Below the pieces are notes generated by a model. The model did no database searches. It was not told the DNA's origin and worked only from the letters and a program-made list of their open reading frames with translations. Below are positions 19,344 to 24,997 of a DNA stretch of 24,997 nucleotides, one piece after another (the stretch's first letter is position 1; every line of letters starts with the position of its first letter). The position numbers and the translations under genes are program-made. Origin of the DNA: Apostichopus parvimensis (taxonomy: Eukaryota; Echinodermata; Holothuroidea; Aspidochirotida; Stichopodidae); contig KN882224.1 of the NCBI GenBank assembly GCA_000934455.1, forward strand, positions 168,877-193,873, read 5' to 3'.

Positions 19344-20740
19344 GGATAATTGTACAATTGATCAGATATGTTACTGAGATGATACAAATTCTAATCTGAT
19401 TGGTTATATATATGGGCAATTACACAGTAAACCAACACGAAATGATAACATAGAGGTTTTCCACCCCTAAAATTGATATTTCCAATGTTCTGTAATGTTC
19501 AATATTACTCATTTGAAGCAAAGAGCTAGAGTAAAAAGTTTCAACTTCCTACTTGAATTTTGAAAAAATGGCCCATTAGAATCCTATAGGAAAATAACGG
19601 TTGAACATTGACATACGGCAAGAAAATACAACGGTTGCAAAACATTGACATACATCACATAGATGGCAATTTTTCATAAAGTTTGAAACATACTTAGTCT
19701 TTGACCTTTTCCTATGATGGCATACAGTCATGTCTAACTCACAACCAAATTAGAGTAATATATGATGTATATATCACGCTCAGTACAGCATGAAATAGAT
19801 AACGGGCGAACATGTAAAAAATGTTACAACCGTTATAAATTTACGTTAAAAAATGGCATAACTCGAAAGATTTGAAATGTATATGATCCATGTTACTGCA
19901 CTCAGAATCTTAGCCAGTAGTAGTTTATATAAACACTGAAAACATCATTTTTTGGTGCACATGGGGCACAGGTGGCAAATTTTAAGAAGTTTGACATACA
20001 AAAATGTAACTCATGTGTATGTCAATCTTTTTCAAACGTACCACTATACCCCCATGTGCATCATCAAATGAAGTTTCCATGGTTTTTATAAACTATTTCA
20101 TGGTAGGAATCTGTATACACAAAAGGAACTACATGCACTGTATACTTTTTGAGTTTCGCAATTTTTTGTGGTACATTTATAACGGTTGTAACACATTGAC
20201 ATACTGTTCGACCGTTACCTATTTCATGCGCTACTAAGCCTGATATGCATCACCTATTGCTCTCGTTTGGTTGTGTGGCAGGTATGACTATATGCCATCA
20301 TAGGAAAATGTCCAAGACTATATATGTTTTAAACTTTATGAAAAATTGCCTGCCATGTGATGTATGTCAATGTGTTACAACCGTTATATATTTCTGGTGT
20401 ATGTCAATGTTCGCCCGTTATATTTCCCATAGGATTCCAATGGACCAAAATTTCAAAATTCAAGTAGGATGTTGAAACTTTCTATGCTATCTCTCTGCTT
20501 CAAATAACTAACACTCATCCTAATAGAACAAAGAAAATACCAATTTCAATACTGAAAACTGCATGTGTTGATTTTCGTGTTGGTTTACTGTGTAAAGGCC
20601 CATATAACTAAGAGGATAATAGTTGTAAACTGATCAGGTATAACACCGAGATGATAATGATAGTAAATTGATCGGTAATCTTACTGTGATATAAGGATTG
20701 TAAACTGATCAGCAATATTACTGATATGATAATGATAGCA
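19344..20740 (+). repeat. ~38-bp minisatellite interrupted by the foldback element
   Basis: Units of the form GATAAT...TGATC..TTACTGAGAT lie at 19344-19380 and 19381-19402 (cut), then at 20613-20652, 20653-20690, 20691-20727 and 20728 onward. Both flanks are in the same orientation, so one array was split by the palindrome between them. Confidence 0.65.
19403..20608. repeat. ~1.2-kb foldback palindrome with almost no spacer
   Basis: The left arm (about 19403-20005) is the reverse complement of the right arm (about 20010-20608). Matching points are spread along the whole arm: ACACAGTAAACCAACACGA (19422-19440) and its complement near 20573-20591; CAATTTTTCATAAAGTTT against AAACTTTATGAAAAATTG; CCTATGATGGCATA against TATGCCATCATAGG; and the centre TTGACATAC ... 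GTATGTCAA near 19993-20028. The arms are diverged at scattered positions. The tips read GTTATAT(ATAT)GGGC. Each arm contains copies of an AACGGTTG...ACATTGACATAC motif. No coding frame is supported. It resembles a foldback-type MITE; a TA target is likely. Confidence 0.8.
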
Positions 20741-20920
20741 ACCTAATAATATCAAAATTAAGGAATCAACTAGATTGATGACTCAGCTGATATGAAGTTA
20801 TCATCGAGAGCCAACATAAATATCGTGAATATAATGTTTATGATTTCATTCCCGACCAACAAAGATTAAGTATGAACTTATCATTTACATACAGTATCTC
20901 TCTTTTATGTTTTTCATCAG

Positions 20921-20982
20921 TTTGGAATGACGTCGACATTGACGAGGATCGTCGTCTGAATCTACAAACCGGTCAATGGCAG
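20921..20982 (+). CDS. exon 3 of the LRR-like host protein
   Basis: A 62-bp exon after the pyrimidine-rich acceptor TTTTTCATCAG, with donor CAG|GTAAAG at 20983. It enters in phase 1 and completes the codon left by exon 2, reading VWNDVDIDEDRRLNLQTGQW and a final Gln in phase 0. As an alternative, the frame stays open past the donor to a TAA at 21082-21084, and an AATAAA lies at 21090-21095, so this could be the terminal exon. The good donor context makes me prefer the spliced reading. I recognise no domain; the acidic stretch followed by LNLQTGQWQ probably closes the repeat region. Confidence 0.55.
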
Positions 20983-22020
20983 GTAAAGAGTTTGATCACC
21001 TTTCTTTCAGCTATTGCTCATAATGCAAGTCTGGTCAGCTTGTTTGCGTTATGCTGCCCTAGCACTGTTTTCAGTTCCCAATAAGTGTAAATAAATCAAT
21101 ATAGTGATACATTATCTGTGAAGTTTACGTGTTGCTGGTAATATGACAAGTTTCGATGCCAAGAAAGAACTTTCAAACATCTTCCCGCTCCTACAGTACT
21201 TCCAAGGGGGGGTTTGTGGAGAGAGCGGATGGAATCTTGCGTGCGAACATTGTCTAAATGAATCTCATTCAGCGCTCACAACGCTTAGTTCTATATTGAC
21301 ACACCCGTACAATGTCCATGTCAGTTTGATATTGCAAACATAGATATTGACTTTTGGACAGGTTTGCCAATATTGTACAATCGTTTTTGACACATGCTGT
21401 TTTATTAATATTCGAGGTTGTGAGTTTGCATCCAATAAACTTCATGTTTATTTTGAGATGAAACCGTAGAATGTTATAAATCATATTGAACAGGTTTGTT
21501 CTTGTAATTTATGTGTAATTGTTCATCATTACACATAACAACAGTCGTAACAGTCAATATCTTACTGTAGCAGCTCCCTGGTTTAAACTGGTCATGTTTA
21601 GGTTTTTAGTTGTTTCTGATGGTGTGAGACGTGGGTCTTCCATGGAGCATTATATCACTAACAGATATATTACTTTAAATTGTTGGTCTTGATTCAAGTA
21701 ATTACTAATCAAATTAACTTTAACCATTTCTATGGTACTTTGCGAATTGGTCAAATGCACAGGACGGTGATGGGAAAATTTGTAAGTTAGTAGTATTAGT
21801 AGGAACAGATGTATGTAGAATTTGACTCTAAAAACTTATTTTAAGTTGATTTCTATACTTTCGTAGTGTTTAACTCAAATACTGTTGAGAATTAAGTCAA
21901 TGCGTAGACGTTTTAATAAAATTAAATAAAGCTGCATGCTTCTTAATAGGTTATAACGTTGACCAACCCATATAATATTCACACATAACTGTATAACCCT
22001 GCAACTAATTAAGATATATA
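20983..22020. other. intron or 3' flank, nothing further seen
   Basis: AT-rich sequence with an AATAAA at 21090-21095. No further exon with matching phase and splice borders could be identified before the DIRS copy B terminus. Confidence 0.4.
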
Positions 22021-22135
22021 AATTCACAGCACGTGCTCCCTCACCTCATATAACCTATGCATTACCGTATTAACCTCGCTCTAGCATCTGGCAATTGTCT
22101 GTATGTATGTTTGGCCATCTCCCTTCCGTAATTGC
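22021..22135 (+). repeat. DIRS left terminal inverted repeat, copy B
   Basis: About 100 bp from 22037 is the reverse complement of 4999-5097 of copy A (shared words include CTCACCTCATATAACC and CTCGCTCTAGCATCTGGCA). The outer 20 bases are complementary to the left half of the copy A internal complementary region. This defines the left end of the family, which copy A lacks. A possible AATAAA lies just inside at about 22168-22173. Confidence 0.8.
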
Positions 22136-22395
22136 CAGCCTTTTGTGCAAGTATCGCTCTCTTTGCTCTTAATAAAGCTTAAGATTTTCAATCACTTCGT
22201 GTATTATTATCGTTGTTTTTGTATTTCTATTCCATCTGTTCATCGTCCTTCACGATTGAACTGCTTTTTGTCGATTAGACGTTCCTTCTTTTGTGTTTTT
22301 CAAACGTTTTTTGTTGGTTGCCTCGTGAACGTTGTTCACGGAGCGTGGCTAGGCCCGCACTTTAGTGTAGTGTAGCCCTAGCGTTTGTTTACTTT

Positions 22396-22608
22396 CAGTC
22401 AAGTAACTGCCTTGTTTAGGTTTTCGTACAGCGGTCGTGTACGTTTTCATACTTCCACAGTTAAGTAACTGCCTTGTTTAGTTTATCGTACAGCAGTCGT
22501 GTACGTTTTCATACTTCCACAGTCAAGTAACTGCCTTGTTTAGTTTTCGTACAGCAGTCGTGTACGCTTTTATACTTTCACAGTCAAATAACTGCCTTGT
22601 TTAGTTTC
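22396..22608 (+). repeat. 62-bp leader minisatellite, four units
   Basis: The word CAGTYAARTAACTGCC starts at 22396, 22458, 22520 and 22581 (steps of 62, 62 and 61), each followed by CTTGTTTAG and, in the first three units, by a form of CAGCAGTCGTGTACG. Copy A has a single unit at the same place (about 352-412), so the array expanded in the copy B lineage or contracted in A. Confidence 0.85.
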
Positions 22609-22720
22609 ATATCGTATCGTTCTACGTACGAATTTCTTTAGGTTCCGTGGTGTTCTCTACTCTTAGTTCACAGCTTCAGGTTCCCTTGATTTCTCCAAAA
22701 TTTTCGGGACTTCTTGAAGG

Positions 22721-23387
22721 ATGGATAACTGCCGTTCATGCAAGCAGTTCCGTCCATTCAAGGCATGGGACATGCACGAGCAGTGACCAAAATGCCGGCC
22801 ATGCGGAAGCAAGCAAACCTGCTCCATTTGCCGGGACTGGACCCAGGAACACTGGGAGGCAATCAGTACCTGGCGGGCGGAGAAGGCCGCGGAAAAGAAA
22901 AAGAAGGCGGCTTCCTCAAAGGGGAAGAAAAAACCGCAGACAAAAGACCCCCAGGCGGCCATTCGAGATGGCATAAGCCCTCAACGTGGGGGATCAGAGG
23001 CGGCCATACGAGATGGCTTAAGCCCACTCCCGGAACGGGTATCCATACGAGATGGAACTAATTCCCGTGCGGCGCAGTACAACCGCGGCCCCGGGAGGTG
23101 CCATCCACATCGGGTCATGTGGAATCCACAAGCCCCCGCAGGCAGGCGGTGGCGGATCTATTTACATCCACCCCGGGGTCAGGGGACCACAACCGGAGGT
23201 ATTTCTCGGGGTTCTCCCCGGAGGGTACAGGCCAGCGCCGCAGCCGGAGCAGAAGCCGTACCAAAAGCCGTAGTCGCGGTAGAAGCCGGGAGAGACACCG
23301 GCGGGCTCGACGCAGGTGGAGGTCTGGCTCTTCGCCCTCGTCCTCGAGCGGGCATTCTTCGGGCGTCGCGGAGCCAGGAAGCGTACA
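22721..23387 (+). pseudogene. DIRS gag-like gene, truncated, with nonsense codon
   Basis: It starts at the same ATG context as copy A. Codon 22, a zinc-cluster cysteine in copy A, is TGA here (22784-22786). Copy B keeps an additional C-S-I-C pair that A has lost, so together they define a larger Cys cluster in the ancestral protein. The IRDG repeats and the Arg/Ser-rich domain are present; as in copy A the Arg/Ser-rich reading (about 23098-23387) is in the -1 frame relative to the start. Indels between A and B are 3, 3, 6, 6 and 45 bp, all multiples of three. The gene stops at the truncation point of the element. Confidence 0.75.
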
Positions 23388-23760
23388 GTACCGCCCAGAT
23401 TAAATTGGCCGTGGCATCGTGTATCTTGATGCCCTTTTCGTTTTCTATCGTTTTCTATCGTGAATCCTGACTACTGTAAAGTTTTTGTACACGCTACAAC
23501 TATATAACGATATACCATGATCACACGCTATATCGTGATACCAAGCCTTCACGATAGCAAACATGACTGCTGCATTCACGCTAACACGTTATATCGTGAG
23601 ATCGTGATTTCAAGCCGAGTGCGTCACGATTCGTAACTTCATTTGGGCTTTGGATTTTTATTATTCACGCTATTTCGTTAAGTCGTAATATCGTGTATCA
23701 GGAAGTTAAATCGATCTTTACAGGAGTTCCGCCTTGAAAACTTTTTGAAGTCAGCTCACA
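23388..23760. repeat. cluster of degenerate CACGNTATATCGTG words
   Basis: Variants of CACGCTATATCGTG or its halves (TATCGTGA, CACGATA) recur near 23446, 23490, 23524, 23552, 23577, 23600, 23627, 23666 and 23691. Spacing is irregular. The cluster begins just past the broken end of DIRS copy B and may belong to another, unidentified element. Confidence 0.45.
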
Positions 23761-24997
23761 ACTTTACATGTTTAACTTTTTATTTAACAACAGTAACGTT
23801 ACGTACGGTTAGCGACTTTTCTGTTACTAGTGTTAGTTGTAGATTTTATGTTCCACGGAGGATAAGTTACTTTGAGTAGTTGGCAACATTTTGAAGAATA
23901 ATAAAGTATTACTAAGTCTTTCTTGTGTTAAGTTTTTATATAATTTATCGTTGGTTCCAACAGAATGAAAAGGAAAAAAATTCCACCCAACAACTTTGAA
24001 GCAGGGCCTGTTAAAAACATGTTACATGTTTATCGTTAAGGGGCCTCCCTTTTCCTGATTCCCGAGTCTCTATTCGGATTCAAGAAATCTAACCTTAAAA
24101 ATTATTTTGTTAAGGTTGCCACATATTCCAAACTAGTATTAGCGCATGAAAAGAAGAAAAACGTCAGCCTGTTTTTTTTCAGATCTCAGTACGAGGAACA
24201 TGTATTTTATTTGGATAATAGAAAAACTTTCTTTATTAATATTTTCCTACCCAATCTATATTTTATAAAACCTTCATGAAAACCGACTTTTTAGAAAATG
24301 GATTTTGAAGCTCAGTCAACAATTTAAAAAATGCTTACCGTTAAATACTGGCGTCAAAAAATACATTTCGCATTTATTCCAATAAAGATCCACAAAGGAT
24401 AAAAATGCGAAGTACAGCTTACTAAATAGAATTGAAACTGCATGTACACTCTAAGAAATAAGGGTTCAAGAAGGTTTTTCAAAGAACCTCAAGGTTCTTG
24501 TAAGACCTTTTAGGGTATTTCAGCATGTGAAAGGGTTCTTCACAACGTGAAGGGTTTTACACCACAAAAAAGGTTCTTTAAAGCACCTTCAATATATATA
24601 ACAGATTTATAAGGTTATTTATAGGCCTATATTATTTTATAATGGCATATTAAATAAACATGAAGTAATAATTAGTGTAAGTTGAATGCAATATACATAT
24701 AAAATTCACTTTAAAAATGAAACTAGGTTTTAAACTTATATTAGGCCCTAAAATGGATGTATACAGGGGCTTTAGGCCTAGATGTTGCGAAATTCCGTAT
24801 TCCAAAAGTTACCTATATAAGGTTCTAGCATAGGCCTACACATGGGGTTGATGGGTCCTTTATCCGCGCCCACCTATTTAGGGGTGTGATAGTTTTTTTT
24901 ACAAAAAAGGCAAAATTCAGCGAAATTTGTGTTTTCCTATACAGCCTAACATCACTGAACACTGGCGTATTAAATTAAATAACACATAAAAAGATAT
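23761..24997. other. AT-rich non-coding stretch with AAGAACC/GGTTCTT cluster
   Basis: No gene supported. Between about 24462 and 24590 the words GGTTCTT, AAGAACC and AAGGGTT recur in both orientations, including a short palindrome at 24482-24499. They resemble the ends of small palindromic MITEs known from aquatic animals, but no boundaries or target duplication were found. TAGGCCTA occurs three times between 24620 and 24840. Confidence 0.4.

Larger units (their letters stand above)
12315..20920 (+). other. intron 2 of the LRR-like gene, loaded with transposons
   Basis: GT-AG intron of about 8.6 kb (donor GTAAAA, acceptor TTTTTCATCAG ending at 20920), phase 1. More than half is accounted for by the elements at 14356-17094, 17666-19319 and 19403-20608 and their flanking minisatellite. 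The stretch 12315-14347 is AT-rich with no supported gene; its only structure is a short palindrome around 13027-13050 (TTAACCTTT and AAAGGTTAA). Confidence 0.5.
22021..23387 (+). mobile_element. DIRS-like retrotransposon, copy B (5' fragment)
   Basis: The copy begins with the left terminus (AATTCACAGCACG), runs through leader and gag, and loses homology to copy A abruptly at about 23387, which corresponds to position 1122 of A. Everything downstream (rest of gag, RT, RNase H, recombinase, ICR and right terminus) is absent from the window. It lies in the same orientation as copy A, about 17 kb away. Confidence 0.85.

Noticed and set aside
20872..21084. A continuous 70-aa frame over exon 3 as a separate small gene
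   Set aside because: Its front part precedes a strong acceptor (TTTTTCATCAG) and the middle is phase-compatible with exon 2. It is kept only as the alternative terminal-exon reading.
22396..22608. The tandem units as remnants of a long terminal repeat
   Set aside because: The 62-bp units are head-to-tail within the leader, between the inverted terminus and gag, so they are a minisatellite.
24462..24590. A complete MITE with AAGAACC/GGTTCTT ends
   Set aside because: The inverted words are clear but I could not find matching outer ends or a target duplication, so no element borders are claimed.
1..24997. tRNA, rRNA or other structured RNA genes
   Set aside because: No cloverleaf with A and B boxes and no rRNA-like conserved block was recognised on either strand by eye; a covariance-model search was not possible.

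Overview
The window looks like non-coding-rich DNA from an animal nuclear genome, most likely a marine invertebrate deuterostome such as an echinoderm. The reasons are spliceosomal exons with GT-AG borders separated by kilobase introns, AT-rich spacers, a DIRS-type tyrosine-recombinase retrotransposon, many small hAT-type DNA transposons with 8-bp target duplications, and a leucine-rich-repeat-like host protein of the kind expanded in echinoderm NLR families. The taxon is an inference; no rRNA or other marker is present. I see no prokaryotic gene, CRISPR array or tRNA.

Layout. Positions ~150-5140 hold a decayed DIRS-like element (copy A): leader, gag, a reverse transcriptase whose catalytic core is deleted, RNase H, tyrosine recombinase, internal complementary region and right terminal repeat. 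A non-autonomous hAT element with a perfect 8-bp duplication follows at 5293-5675, and a 740-bp TTAA-flanked element at 6767-7506. Three phase-compatible exons on the + strand (8434-8642, 12223-12314, 20921-20982) are the only host coding sequence I can support.

The first intron contains a 21-bp-periodic array (11305-11655) built on a CTTAAG-centred palindrome. The second intron is a transposon graveyard. A 2.7-kb hAT element (14356-17094) contains two smaller hAT elements (14695-16078 and 16256-16899). A further hAT element (17666-19319) carries seven identical-core copies of a CpG-containing 14-15-mer. A ~1.2-kb foldback palindrome (19403-20608) sits inside a ~38-bp minisatellite.

Positions 22021-23387 hold the 5' end of a second DIRS copy (copy B) in the same orientation, with its left terminal repeat and an expanded 62-bp leader minisatellite, broken off within gag. 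The remainder (23388-24997) is AT-rich with two small clusters of degenerate repeats.

How it fits together. The two DIRS copies complement each other: B supplies the left terminus, A the right terminus and the internal complementary region, so the ends of the family can be read even though neither copy is complete. No transposon here encodes an intact enzyme; the hAT, TTAA and foldback elements would all have depended on proteins supplied in trans. The most unusual signals are the 15-mer repeats inside the hAT element, the spacer-less foldback palindrome, the 21-bp palindromic array, and the apparent movement of the nested hAT elements as one composite.
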